A stretch of DNA of 64,000 bases from Limenecus sp048360435 (lineage in GTDB: Bacteria > Cyanobacteriota > Vampirovibrionia > Gastranaerophilales > Gastranaerophilaceae): contig DBGCOP010000038.1 of NCBI GenBank assembly GCA_048360435.1, positions 1 to 64,000 on the forward strand, read 5' to 3'. Below the pieces are notes generated by a model that was given only the letters and a program-made list of their open reading frames with translations, did no database searches and was not told the DNA's origin. Below, piece after piece: positions 1 to 8,685 of the stretch. Made by a program: the position numbers and the translations under genes. Every line of letters begins with the position of its first letter. The stretch's first letter is position 1.

Positions 1-1866
1 CAATATGTCTATTGGGATAAAAATAACCCGGTAGGCCAGAAAGATAACCCTGACAGCTGGGTAACAACAAACAAATGTGTGTTCACACCGCCAGCCGGAG
101 CAGACAGATTTTCACTGACTGTCATAGGCGGAGGCGGTGGCGGAGGAAACGGTGAATCTGTCCACGAAGTTCTTGCAAAAGTAGAAGGCGGAAACTCTAC
201 ATCGTTCTCTCCAACAAAAACTGATATGTATAACGTTAAAGTCATCGGAGGCGGCGGCGGTGGCGGCGGCGGTGAAGATGACAAGTGTAATGCCGGAGCC
301 GGAGGCGGTGGCGGCGCAATGTTTGACGGGTTTATTCCATTGTTCAAAGGTACCAGCTATACGCTTTCATCAGGACGTGGCGGTGACTGGCATGATGGAG
401 AAGATCACGGCGGATGTTCTACCTCTCACTCAAGAACACCCGGGCAGGATGGTTCCATTTCGACGTTTAAGTATGCTTCCGGTACAACTGATACTCTTAC
501 AGAGATTGCTGCCGGTGGAGGTCAAGGCGGTGATTCAGTTGCGTGTAATCCTTATGATTGCCGTGGAGGTGACTGGTCTGCGGCAGGCAGGGGTGTTATT
601 AGGTCTAATTACTATCCAAGTCTGCAAATTAATGGAAAAATAGTTTCTTCTATCGGACAATCTGTAACCGGTCAAAACGGTGAAGCCGGTGATTATTATA
701 ATTGGAGTAGAGAAACTCCTCCACAAGGCGGTAAAAACAAATATACCGATTCATCAGGATTAACTGTTACAACCTATGGTGACGGCGGCGATGGAGGTAA
801 AGAATGCAACCCGTGGACTGCCGGCAAAAACGGTGTAGGTGGACTTGTTGTGGTTTCTAAAAACTGGAAACACTTTGGCGAAGGCGGTAAAGCGGCTGTA
901 CCTGCATCATATTACCTTCCTTCGATTACGGGTCAGGTTGAAGTTGAAATTGCTGAAAGTGCTCAGGCGGAGCTTGCTGGCGGTAATACTATTGCGAGAA
1001 TTGTAAGAAACGGTATTGTCGGTCGTACATTTATCGGTTATGGTGCTGAAGGTGGAGATTCTAACGAATATTTAACAGAACCTGCAACGGGGGAACATTC
1101 TCAGTTTACAATGAGAGGCGGTGGAACACCTGCTCCCGATTGTACGAATAGAACCTTACAACCTGCCGGTTGGGGACCTATTACTACTACTGTGAAAAAA
1201 TGTAAAAAGGTCTCTTGTAATATATCGGTTGCTAACGAGTACTCGGTTGAAAAAAACGATAAGATAATGGATAACAATTATAATTCTGCCGGTGTACAGA
1301 TAGTTCCTGCCGGTTTTGTTAAATCAACATATTGGGGAAATAAATACGTTCCAAAACAAATAAAAGACGGTACTGAAAATCAAACTACTCCTCCTGACAA
1401 TCTCGAACCCTTTCAGTGGGATTGGAGAAATCAATACAGTAAAGCACGTGAGTATTTTGAACTTACTTTAAAAATTCATAATTATATAGAACATGTGTTA
1501 GGTAGTTATAATTTCTTAACTCACATAAGTTCTGAAATGAAATCACGTTTGCCCGAGTTTAATATTGGTGATGATGCCAAAACTGAATTCAGTTCTTACG
1601 ACAATTCGGATGAAATTTATTCTACATACAGATGTTACAGAGACGAAAACATCAAATATCAAAAAGTCTGTTCTGAAGAGGCTTTTGAGATAAAAACCAC
1701 AGAAGGATACCATGATGCTGTATGGGAAGATGCACGTTGTGAATCTCCCGGTGGAAACGGAACTTCATTCGGTGCCGGGGGCGGTGGCGGCAATGCTGCG
1801 GATCAGGCAGGTGTTTTCAGCATGGGCGGCAGAGGTGCACCCGGTGCTGTTGTCATCGAGTGGTAA
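1..1866 (+). CDS. glycine-rich prepilin-like surface protein, 5' end outside window
   Basis: Frame 1 is open from the first base, so the gene begins upstream and the GTG at 79 is an internal Val codon. The 621 visible residues contain runs such as TVIGGGGGGG, a long Gly/Ser/Tyr-rich region (to about residue 380), a Cys-containing insert (about 380-590) and a final Gly-rich segment ending GAVVIEW. The protein at 6709-8589 has the same order: a WTYVNSCKFTPP-like stretch before the first Gly run, a Cys-rich insert, and the ending GAVIIEW. By that comparison the missing N-terminus is probably a type IV prepilin leader; this is inference. The Gly-rich part resembles the glycine-rich domains of phage tail fibres and some receptors, which can pack as polyglycine-II helices. 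Likely a pilus-associated or secreted adhesin; the exact role is unknown. Confidence 0.75.
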   Translation, partial: QYVYWDKNNPVGQKDNPDSWVTTNKCVFTPPAGADRFSLTVIGGGGGGGNGESVHEVLAKVEGGNSTSFSPTKTDMYNVKVIGGGGGGGGGEDDKCNAGAGGGGGAMFDGFIPLFKGTSYTLSSGRGGDWHDGEDHGGCSTSHSRTPGQDGSISTFKYASGTTDTLTEIAAGGGQGGDSVACNPYDCRGGDWSAAGRGVIRSNYYPSLQINGKIVSSIGQSVTGQNGEAGDYYNWSRETPPQGGKNKYTDSSGLTVTTYGDGGDGGKECNPWTAGKNGVGGLVVVSKNWKHFGEGGKAAVPASYYLPSITGQVEVEIAESAQAELAGGNTIARIVRNGIVGRTFIGYGAEGGDSNEYLTEPATGEHSQFTMRGGGTPAPDCTNRTLQPAGWGPITTTVKKCKKVSCNISVANEYSVEKNDKIMDNNYNSAGVQIVPAGFVKSTYWGNKYVPKQIKDGTENQTTPPDNLEPFQWDWRNQYSKAREYFELTLKIHNYIEHVLGSYNFLTHISSEMKSRLPEFNIGDDAKTEFSSYDNSDEIYSTYRCYRDENIKYQKVCSEEAFEIKTTEGYHDAVWEDARCESPGGNGTSFGAGGGGGNAADQAGVFSMGGRGAPGAVVIEW

Positions 1867-1878
1867 CCTAAAAAGGTT

Positions 1879-1949
1879 TCTAAACTCTTTATAGTTTAGA
1901 TTATGCATGTGACTTTCCTCCAAATACTTTATATTTGGGGGATTTTTTT
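1879..1949 (+). terminator. double-hairpin 3' element, copy 1
   Basis: A first stem-loop (1879-1900, arms TCTAAACT/AGTTTAGA) is followed by a second (1917-1941, arms CCTCCAAATA/TATTTGGGGG) and a T run at 1944-1949. The second looks like an intrinsic terminator. The whole block, including the linker TTATGCATGTGACTTT, recurs almost unchanged after the paralogous gene at 8602-8671. Confidence 0.8.
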
Positions 1950-1978
1950 GCAAATTCTTTATATGTTGCACTAAAAAT

Positions 1979-1986
1979 GTTATATT
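1979..1986 (+). promoter_or_regulatory. extended -10 promoter, leaderless start of the GNAT gene
   Basis: TGT-TATATT lies exactly 6 bases before the ATG at 1993 and there is no Shine-Dalgarno sequence. Transcription would therefore start at or next to the start codon. Confidence 0.55.
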
Positions 1987-1992
1987 AATATT

Positions 1993-3006
1993 ATGGCGAA
2001 GATTAGAAACCTTGCTCTGGCAGATATACCAAAGCTTAAAAAAATGATTTCAATGATTTCCAATTTAAGCAGTGCTGATGTGGCATTCGGCTATAAATCT
2101 TACGTGCCTTTTCCGGTGAGTTTGATAAATCGTTTTATGCCTCTTCGTTTCAAGTTTGTTCCCGATTCTTATGTGGCTATCGAGGACAACAAAATTTGCG
2201 GACTTATTACTATCAAAGCTCAGGAGAAAAACCCCCAAAGTTGGAGAATAAGCAAGTTGTTTCTTGATGAGAACGGTTATGACATCGGGCGTCAACTTGT
2301 TAGTTTTGTTATTGCAAGATATGGAGCAATGGGTGCAAACACCTTCACTGTTAAAGTGGATGAAAACCATGAACAACTGCTCGAACTTTTTTCAAAGGGG
2401 TGCGGTTTCAGGGTTTGTGCTTCGGAGCAATTATGGAAAATGGAAGAAGTAAAGCTCTCTTCTTCATCTCTGGACAAGGGTTTTTTCAGGCCTTTTAAAA
2501 ATTCTGATGCTTCAGTTGCTGCAAGTATTTATAACGAGCTGATTTTTCCGCATTTCAGATATTCACTGGCAAAGCGGCCTCAAGAATTTGAAAATGTGCT
2601 TTGCAGCGGACTTAGAAAAACTTCTTTTTTCAGATATGTTCTTGAAGACCGCTCAAAACATTCTATAAAAGGTTATTTCTCAATCCAGACGGATGACAAC
2701 GAAAACTTTATTTTGAATGTTGATCTTGTGCAGGCTTTTGACAACTATTTGTGTGATGTGATTAATTTTGCCATAAGCCAGATTCTTATGCGCAAGAAAC
2801 ATTTCAACCTTTATTTCAGAAACAAAAAATATCAGGTGTCAGGTTCAAAGATTGAAAAATATTTGAATGAAAACGGTTTTAAAAATGTGAAAACTCAAAT
2901 TGTGCTTGTGAAAGATTATTATAAACGCATACAAGAAGACGAAAGATACACAAAACCTGCAATAGCGTTTTCTGAAATAAGCAGAAAACCTGCATTCAAG
3001 ATTTAG
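1993..3006 (+). CDS. GNAT-family N-acetyltransferase-like protein, two domains
   Basis: 337 residues. The first half (about 1-155) reads as a GNAT fold: an N-terminal RNLALADIPKLKKM stretch typical of 'action on neighbour' acetyltransferases, a beta strand with ICGLITIKAQ, the acetyl-CoA loop region SKLFLDENGYDIGRQL, and a C-terminal NHEQLLELFSKGCGF segment. The second half starts again with RPFKNSDASVAASIYNELI and may be a second, degenerate GNAT domain. The substrate cannot be told. The gene has no Shine-Dalgarno and probably makes a leaderless transcript. Its stop overlaps that of the convergent scpB by 4 bases. Confidence 0.7.
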   Translation: MAKIRNLALADIPKLKKMISMISNLSSADVAFGYKSYVPFPVSLINRFMPLRFKFVPDSYVAIEDNKICGLITIKAQEKNPQSWRISKLFLDENGYDIGRQLVSFVIARYGAMGANTFTVKVDENHEQLLELFSKGCGFRVCASEQLWKMEEVKLSSSSLDKGFFRPFKNSDASVAASIYNELIFPHFRYSLAKRPQEFENVLCSGLRKTSFFRYVLEDRSKHSIKGYFSIQTDDNENFILNVDLVQAFDNYLCDVINFAISQILMRKKHFNLYFRNKKYQVSGSKIEKYLNENGFKNVKTQIVLVKDYYKRIQEDERYTKPAIAFSEISRKPAFKI

Positions 3007-3560
3007 TTTTCTTCAACAAATTCAGACAAATCAATATTGTCTTCAAAATCTTCTTCACCATTGTCTTTTGCTTGTTTTTCAAGGTCTATGATTTTTGCAA
3101 GGGTTTTTGCATCGCCTTTAAGTTTGAAATATTCTTTAAATTTCGGGGTTGTTTTCAGATTGAAAGAACGGCCATTTTTGTCTTTATGACGCGAAATGAG
3201 TCCCATTTTCAAAAGCTCTTGGACATGTTCATAAGCATTTGAGCGCAATTCCTTGAGATAAGATTGTCTGATTGGTTCTTTCAAAGCGATGATAGTAAGT
3301 GTTTTTAGAACAGGCGGTTTTAATTCAACAGGGCAAAGCTGTTCAACAATGTCCATGTAATCCTGTTTAACCTGAAGGATATAGCCGTTTTCATCGTCGA
3401 TTTCAAGCGCGCCTTCTCGGGCTGAATAGTCCATGATGAGTTCAAGCAAGGCTTCTTCGACTATTGTTTCATCCTCTTTAAGGATTTCAGCAATGTCTTT
3501 GACTTCAAGGGCCTGTGCCGTGATAAATAAAACTGCTTCTATTCTTGCTTTTAGTGACAT
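3003..3560 (-). CDS. scpB: segregation and condensation protein B
   Basis: 185 residues, a normal length for ScpB. The N-terminus SLKARIEAVLFITAQALEVK and the winged-helix core (about 75-150, with TLTIIALKEPIRQSYLKELR) match the family. ScpB binds ScpA and the SMC ATPase to form the condensin-like complex that compacts and segregates chromosomes. No scpA is in the window. The gene has its own extended -10 promoter in the 34-base gap behind the upstream synthase gene, and a GGAG ribosome site about 12 bases before the ATG. Confidence 0.85.
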   Translation of the reverse strand: MSLKARIEAVLFITAQALEVKDIAEILKEDETIVEEALLELIMDYSAREGALEIDDENGYILQVKQDYMDIVEQLCPVELKPPVLKTLTIIALKEPIRQSYLKELRSNAYEHVQELLKMGLISRHKDKNGRSFNLKTTPKFKEYFKLKGDAKTLAKIIDLEKQAKDNGEEDFEDNIDLSEFVEEN

Positions 3561-3580
3561 AATTCCTATTCTCCAAGGGC

Positions 3581-3589
3581 ATTATATCA
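3581..3589 (-). promoter_or_regulatory. extended -10 promoter of scpB
   Basis: Read on the minus strand: TGA-TATAAT about 20 bases before the scpB ATG, leaving a short leader that carries GGAG. Confidence 0.6.
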
Positions 3590-3594
3590 TAAAA

Positions 3595-4929
3595 TTATAC
3601 AATTGAAGTTGATATCATACCGTTTTTGGCTTCCATACGTTTTTTCAGTTCACCTGTCGGTACGTAATATGGCGTAACAGTCATTACTTTTGCTGCGATA
3701 TCGGGATAATAATAAATAAATCTCAATTCACTGTCAGTGAGCGGAAGCTGGGTGTGAACGTTGGCATAACGTGCAAGTTCAAGGATGTTTCTTGCTTCGT
3801 CTTCATCATGGAATTCAAGTTCGAGATTTTTATAAACATTTCTGAAACCTTTTATTCCTCCGTATTCTCCAACAGTAATCATACGTCCTGTTTCAACGAT
3901 TTCGGGTTCGCCTCTGCCGAGTTCTTCATAATCATAGAGTTCATAGTTTCTCCTGTCTTTTAAAGCTCCATCAGCGTGTATTCCTGATTCATGCGCAAAT
4001 GCGTTGCTTCCCATTGCCGGCTGGTTTGCAGGAATCGGAACACCGAAAGCGTGGGAAGTGTATTTTGCGAGTTTCCATGCTTTTGACAAATCTATGTTCG
4101 GGTCGATTTGATATTTTCCGGCAAAACCGCTTGACTTCATTACAGCAAGCAAGCATGAAATTAAATCGGCATTTCCAGCTCTTTCTCCCATTCCGTTGAT
4201 AGCTGTATTTATGTAAGCATCCACACCTGCATCGATTGCGGCTTTTGCACCGAGAACAGAGCAGCCGGTTGCCATGCCCAAATCGTTGTGAAAGTGCATT
4301 TCCATGTCAATTTGGGCTTCTTTAGCTATTGTATATATTCTTTCGTATGCAGTGTGAGGGTCATCGTAGCCCAGTGTGTCACAATATCTGAAACGAGAAG
4401 CTCCGTGTTTTTTGCATTCTTTGGCATATTGAATAAGATAATCAAGAGAGCTTCTTGAGGCATCTTCAGCATTAACGCCTATAATTTCAGCTCCGCAGGT
4501 TACTGCTGCATCAACTGCTTCGATTGTCTGAGCAAGAATATCTTCTTTTGTCTTTTTGCCGCCGTATTTTCCGTTAATCATTTGGTCGGAGGTCGATTGT
4601 GACAGGTTTACATATTTTAGTCTTGGTACGTTTTGAAAAGATGCTACAACATCTTTTGCCATGGCTCTCATCCAACCTGAAAGTTTGGTTTTTGTAATCA
4701 CACCTCTGTCAACAAGTTCGAGGTTTCCATTCAGGTAATTCAATTCGTGTCGGGTTGTGGGGAATCCGAATTCTGATTGAGTGATGCCCATATCATCGAG
4801 CATTATATTTATTATGGTTTTTTGAAGTTTAGCAAGACCCAATCGAGAGGTTTGGACACCATCTCTGTTAGTTACATCAACAAAATAAATTGTGTTATTT
4901 ATGTTCCCGCTTGAATTTGTTTTTGCCAT
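3595..4929 (-). CDS. DRE-TIM acyltransferase: Re-citrate synthase / homocitrate synthase type
   Basis: 444 residues of the 2-isopropylmalate/homocitrate/Re-citrate synthase family, enzymes that condense acetyl-CoA with a 2-oxo acid. Visible motifs: VDVTNRDGVQ near residue 18 (the metal/substrate motif, with N in place of the usual L), HFHNDLGMA (metal-binding HxHND) and INGMGERAGNAD (signature GxGERxGN), then HESGIHADGALKD. The VDVTNRDGVQ and EFGFPTTRHE wording matches what I recall of Re-type citrate synthases of anaerobes better than LeuA, but substrate choice is inference. There is no LeuA regulatory domain and no leucine or TCA neighbour. A strong TGC-TATAAT promoter sits about 50 bases upstream. 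Confidence 0.65.
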   Translation of the reverse strand: MAKTNSSGNINNTIYFVDVTNRDGVQTSRLGLAKLQKTIINIMLDDMGITQSEFGFPTTRHELNYLNGNLELVDRGVITKTKLSGWMRAMAKDVVASFQNVPRLKYVNLSQSTSDQMINGKYGGKKTKEDILAQTIEAVDAAVTCGAEIIGVNAEDASRSSLDYLIQYAKECKKHGASRFRYCDTLGYDDPHTAYERIYTIAKEAQIDMEMHFHNDLGMATGCSVLGAKAAIDAGVDAYINTAINGMGERAGNADLISCLLAVMKSSGFAGKYQIDPNIDLSKAWKLAKYTSHAFGVPIPANQPAMGSNAFAHESGIHADGALKDRRNYELYDYEELGRGEPEIVETGRMITVGEYGGIKGFRNVYKNLELEFHDEDEARNILELARYANVHTQLPLTDSELRFIYYYPDIAAKVMTVTPYYVPTGELKKRMEAKNGMISTSIV

Positions 4930-4976
4930 AATAGTGCTCCGATGCTGTCCTGATTTGATTTTTAAAAATTTATATG

Positions 4977-4985
4977 ATTATAGCA
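4977..4985 (-). promoter_or_regulatory. extended -10 promoter of the citrate/homocitrate synthase-like gene
   Basis: Minus strand TGC-TATAAT, followed by a leader of about 40 bases with GGAG before the ATG. Confidence 0.6.
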
Positions 4986-5141
4986 TATTTTAGCCGATTT
5001 TCACCAAATTGTAATCACACATGGCTATAAATTTACTTAGTCGGTTAGGGCAATGTATTTTTTTTCTGGGATGTAAAAATGGGAATGTGGATGAAAAAGA
5101 AATTCATTCAAAAACCATTCATATGGAAAAGGAGAAAAGAT

Positions 5142-5447
5142 ATGAAAAAGATATTAAACCTGACAGCAGTAACTCTGGCGATGACATTTGCTCTTGGCGC
5201 AACAGCATTTGGAGCTTGTCCTTTGAAAGCAGGAAATACGGCTTGCAGTATGAATAGTGTAGGTGTGCCAACCGGTGCAGCTGCTCCTGTTTCTTACATT
5301 GTGGCGCCTGTTGCTCAAAGAACTTACATTCCGCCTTGCAACAATTGCAATAAAGTAGAAAAGAAATCATTTATGCAAAAGATTTTCTCACCTGTAAGAG
5401 GCATCTATGATGCTACATTGGGACCTATCTTTACGCAATTGTACTAA
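5142..5447 (+). CDS. small exported Cys-rich protein, unknown
   Basis: 101 residues from the ATG at 5142, chosen because AAGGAG lies 8 bases upstream and because it begins a clean signal peptide (MKKILNLTAVTLAMTFALG, cleavage probably near ATAFG-AC). The frame is open further upstream, but that part looks non-coding. The mature part has Cys residues as C-PLKAGNTAC and CNNC, a Pro/Val-rich middle and a basic amphipathic tail (SFMQKIFSPVRGIYDATLGP). I do not recognise a family. It may be a periplasmic or surface protein. The convergent neighbour ends 14 bases away. Confidence 0.6.
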   Translation: MKKILNLTAVTLAMTFALGATAFGACPLKAGNTACSMNSVGVPTGAAAPVSYIVAPVAQRTYIPPCNNCNKVEKKSFMQKIFSPVRGIYDATLGPIFTQLY

Positions 5448-5461
5448 TTAATGGTGAAGTG

Positions 5462-6277
5462 TTAGAGAATCATAGCCAAAACCATTAAAAGTATACTGCC
5501 TATTTGTATGCCGGTGTTTAGACGGCGTGCCCACTTATTAGAATCATATTCCTGAGATGTTTTTTGAGCGGTTGTGACCGCAAGAAGTCTCTGGACACGG
5601 GCTTCTTCATTATCTGAAAAGGTTCTGTGAAAGACCTGTGATTCTAATCGGGCAAGACGTTTGGAGGGAGTCTCGTTTGTGTATCTTTTACCAAACAGGC
5701 TCTTTTCCAAAATGTCCAGATCATAGCTCTGACCTGCATAATTGCCCACAGTATCATTTTCTGATTCACGGCTGTCAACAGTATTTGACTGAACTTCACG
5801 AATACGGTTTTTGGAATTTTCATAGCTGTAATAGTTGTAATTAGACGTTTGGTCTTCGAAAAAGTTCGTGTCGTCATAGCCCTTTCCATAGTACTTTTCA
5901 CCGTTCTCCAGTACTATTTCCTCTGTTGACGGGTCTATATCAGAAGCAGCAGTTTGCGTCCCTCCCAAAAGTTTGCTGCGTAGAGCATCTACTCTTTCAT
6001 TCAAAGAGGAGGTGCTTTCTTTTTTGAAAACCTGTTTTTCCAATCGTGAAAGTCTCAAATAGATATCTTCGTTTGGATAACTTTTTTTAAATGTTTTTTC
6101 TTCAAGCTTATCGACTATTGGATATTTTATGCCTGCTTCTGCCTGAGGTCCTATGTCTTCTTTAAGCAACTCAATATCCATATATCTGTTTTCTGCGGCA
6201 AGAACCAAACCTGACAATAGGATAAAAGCTGCAAGAAAAAGTATAATTTTTTTTATTAATCCCGAAAATTTTTCCAT
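5462..6277 (-). CDS. membrane-anchored protein with two LExxvF/RLxRLE repeats
   Basis: 271 residues: a hydrophobic N-terminal segment (about 9-27), then two copies of a roughly 45-residue unit. The first has KLEEKTFKKSY and RLSRLEKQVFKK (about 55-105); the second has ILEKSLFGKRYTNETPSKRL and ARLESQVFHR (about 185-235). An acidic Asn/Tyr-rich linker separates them, and a C-terminal hydrophobic helix (IGSILLMVLAMIL) ends the protein. The repeats look like short paired helices with conserved Leu/Phe. I recognise no named family. No good Shine-Dalgarno precedes the ATG; TAGGGT lies 7 bases upstream. Confidence 0.55.
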   Translation of the reverse strand: MEKFSGLIKKIILFLAAFILLSGLVLAAENRYMDIELLKEDIGPQAEAGIKYPIVDKLEEKTFKKSYPNEDIYLRLSRLEKQVFKKESTSSLNERVDALRSKLLGGTQTAASDIDPSTEEIVLENGEKYYGKGYDDTNFFEDQTSNYNYYSYENSKNRIREVQSNTVDSRESENDTVGNYAGQSYDLDILEKSLFGKRYTNETPSKRLARLESQVFHRTFSDNEEARVQRLLAVTTAQKTSQEYDSNKWARRLNTGIQIGSILLMVLAMIL

Positions 6278-6708
6278 AACAAAGACCCTACAAAATTATC
6301 CATTTCAAACTTAAAATCTTTGTTCGGCGGCCTCAATTCTCCTGTGATAAAGCTTTTCAGCAAAAATTTAGTCTTAAAAACATTGTGCTTTAGTCTAATG
6401 AAAAGGTCATTTTGCCAAAATTAAGGCTTTTTATATACTGTGCCTTTGGCTAATACTTTGGAAAATATGTTTTAATAAAAATAATCTGAATTATAATAAA
6501 ATTTTTTATTACATTTCTTAATAAACGAGAATGTTGTTAAAAAATGTAAAGTTAAATTTCAAGAAAAAGCTTTACAGCCCAAACCCAGTCATAATAACAT
6601 TTCTGATAGTATAGTATAGGTGAAGCTCAAGTTATAAAAAATAGTAAATAAAAGACTCCACGGCTAGGTATTATAAAAAAAGATACCCAAAAATGTTAAG
6701 GAGTCACG
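6278..6708. other. AT-rich intergenic region between divergent genes
   Basis: About 430 bases with no convincing open frame. It must hold the promoters of both flanking genes, but I cannot pick a single clear -35/-10 pair. The last 55 bases form a possible structure over the ribosome site of 6709 (see next entry). Confidence 0.5.
6654..6705 (+). promoter_or_regulatory. possible RNA structure hiding the ribosome site of 6709
   Basis: GACTCC (6654-6659) can pair with GGAGTC (6700-6705), the core of the Shine-Dalgarno AAGGAGTC. An inner helix GGTAT/ATACC (6667-6671 with 6683-6687) would close the loop. Pairing would block translation initiation. This is a structural inference only. Confidence 0.35.
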
Positions 6709-8589
6709 ATGTATAAAAAATTGAAAAGCGGTTTTTCTCTTGCAGAAGCGTTGATAACATTGCTTATCGTGTGTCTTATTACGCTGGCATCAATTCCAAT
6801 ATTGACAAAAAAGAGAAGAAACCTTGCGGATAGCGAACATGGCAAATATGAATGTACTATGGATACAATCTTTGAAGAACAGAAAGATGGTACATTGGTG
6901 CCTGTTTATAAATACAAAGAAAGATATTCTCAAACTACGGACAAGTGGACTTATGTTAACTCATGTAAATTTACACCTCCTCCTCAAGCAAGGAATTTTG
7001 CTTTCACTGTGATTGGCGGAGGCGGAGGCGGAGGCGATGCAATGTCTTCATATACAGAATATATTAATAAAACAAGTGCGATAGAAGATACTTTCACTCC
7101 TGAATTCAGTGATTATTACGATATAGATATTGTTTCAGGCGGCGGAGGCGGTGCAGATGGCACATATTCCCATAAAGACAGATATCAGCCTATGTGTGGC
7201 GGAGCAGGCGGTTCAGGTGCCAGAATAGTAGGTGTTGTTTATCTTACAAAAGGAACTATTTATGACTACCAAGTCGGAGGAGGTGGCAGTGTAGCTTATG
7301 GCGGTTACAGAGATTCTTCCAAAAGAGCCGGCTCAGGTGGCAGTTCATATTTTAAGGATCGGGGGGATAATGTAAATTTTGAAGTTTCAGGTGGAGAAGG
7401 CGGTCAAACTCATAATGGCGGTTATAGAAAACGCCAATGGGGTGGAGGTGTAGGCAGCGGAGGTTCTGTTATTAATGCGAGAGGTGCAAGAGGTGTCCCT
7501 ACAAAACAACAGGGGCAAGCTGCACCAAACAATAGAGCTGCGAATGCTCCAGATGGTAATTATTATCGTGCGTTTACAGATTATGGTGCAGGACGTGGAG
7601 GATTTGGCGGTTGCAAATATGGGTACCGAGGAACAGGTATTGCAGGTGATTCTGAATGGAGCAATTCTAATCCTGTCGGACCAGTTTTTAACAGTGGACA
7701 GAATGTACCTGAAGCGGGGCATGCAGGAAAGCTTAAATTGTCATTATCAAAAAAATACCACGGTACTGCCGGAAAGAGTGCAATTCCCGTAACAACTTTC
7801 ATTCCTTCTATACCAAGCAAGGTAAAAATAAATATTACAATAGGCAGAGGCGGTGCGCCCGGAAGCAACGGAGAAAACTCAATTGTTGAATTTAATTCTA
7901 TTGTTGGTACCGGGCTCACTGAAAGACGTATTGTTGGTGCATTTGGTGCAGGTGGAATCAAAAATGAAAATATTGCTGCTGCTGAAAACGGTGAAAATTC
8001 GGTTTGGACAGCTAAAGGTGGAGGAAAAGCCGGTTTTTGTCGTGCACGACAAGATAAACCAAGTGAAGAATGTGAAGAGGTGCCTGTTTTTGAAAAAACT
8101 AACAATTGTATGGAGTTTCAATGTGCTTCCTCAGTAGATGATAAAGGTGAAGCACAAACTGAAACATATCCTACTTATGATGATTTTAAAAAGACACTTA
8201 AAGATCCAGATACACTTGAGGACTATGGTTTGCCAATAACAGCATTGCAGGATGAAATATGGGCGAAAGTCAAGGAGGATTTGGAGCTGCCTGCTGATTT
8301 TCCTGATGTTTTTGCGAATTTGCAACGTACTGATGATGGTTGTTATAAAGCCAACACGATTGTTTATAAAAAGGCTTGTACTGCCTGGGAAACAAAACAA
8401 ACCGGTACAGAAAAAGTCTGTAAAGAAGTTCCTCCGGGTCCAGCATCATGTGAAGATGCAGAGAACGGTGATCAGTATAATCAAGGAAATTACGGTGCTG
8501 GAGGCGGCGGGGGCAGCGGCAGTGAAACTCCCAATGTAGCCAGCAAAGGCGGATATGGTGCAAATGGTGCTGTTATTATTGAGTGGTAG
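6709..8589 (+). CDS. type IV prepilin-like giant glycine-rich protein
   Basis: 626 residues. The N-terminus MYKKLKSG/FSLAEALITLL is a canonical class III (prepilin peptidase) leader: Gly at -1, Phe at +1, Glu at +5, then a 20-residue hydrophobic helix. Residues 95-110 start the first Gly run (FTVIGGGGGGGD). Gly/Ser/Asn/Tyr-rich sequence continues to about 440, a Cys-rich acidic insert with about eight Cys spans 445-590, and a last Gly-rich piece ends GAVIIEW. Pilins are usually 120-200 residues, so this is a minor-pilin or pseudopilin anchor carrying a very large Gly-rich head, possibly a polyglycine-II adhesin. AAGGAGT sits 5 bases before the ATG. It is a paralogue of the gene at 1-1866. Confidence 0.75.
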   Translation: MYKKLKSGFSLAEALITLLIVCLITLASIPILTKKRRNLADSEHGKYECTMDTIFEEQKDGTLVPVYKYKERYSQTTDKWTYVNSCKFTPPPQARNFAFTVIGGGGGGGDAMSSYTEYINKTSAIEDTFTPEFSDYYDIDIVSGGGGGADGTYSHKDRYQPMCGGAGGSGARIVGVVYLTKGTIYDYQVGGGGSVAYGGYRDSSKRAGSGGSSYFKDRGDNVNFEVSGGEGGQTHNGGYRKRQWGGGVGSGGSVINARGARGVPTKQQGQAAPNNRAANAPDGNYYRAFTDYGAGRGGFGGCKYGYRGTGIAGDSEWSNSNPVGPVFNSGQNVPEAGHAGKLKLSLSKKYHGTAGKSAIPVTTFIPSIPSKVKINITIGRGGAPGSNGENSIVEFNSIVGTGLTERRIVGAFGAGGIKNENIAAAENGENSVWTAKGGGKAGFCRARQDKPSEECEEVPVFEKTNNCMEFQCASSVDDKGEAQTETYPTYDDFKKTLKDPDTLEDYGLPITALQDEIWAKVKEDLELPADFPDVFANLQRTDDGCYKANTIVYKKACTAWETKQTGTEKVCKEVPPGPASCEDAENGDQYNQGNYGAGGGGGSGSETPNVASKGGYGANGAVIIEW

Positions 8590-8601
8590 CCTTAAAAAAG
8601 T

Positions 8602-8671
8602 TCTAAACTCCTTATAGTTTAGATTATGCATGTGACTTTCCTCCAAATATAAAATATTTGGAGGTTTTTTT
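8602..8671 (+). terminator. double-hairpin 3' element, copy 2
   Basis: Stem-loop 8602-8623 (TCTAAACT/AGTTTAGA arms), the same linker as copy 1, then a perfect terminator stem CCTCCAAATA/TATTTGGAGG (8640-8664) with seven T. Confidence 0.85.
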
Positions 8672-8685
8672 CTTTTATTAAAAGA

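Noticed and set aside
79..1866. Start of the first gene at GTG 79
   Set aside because: The frame is open to base 1 and the preceding residues match the paralogue, so 79 is internal.
7581..8105. Long minus-strand Pro/Phe-rich frame inside the glycine-rich gene
   Set aside because: It is the antisense of GGN codons (giving Pro codons) and has no ribosome site or promoter.
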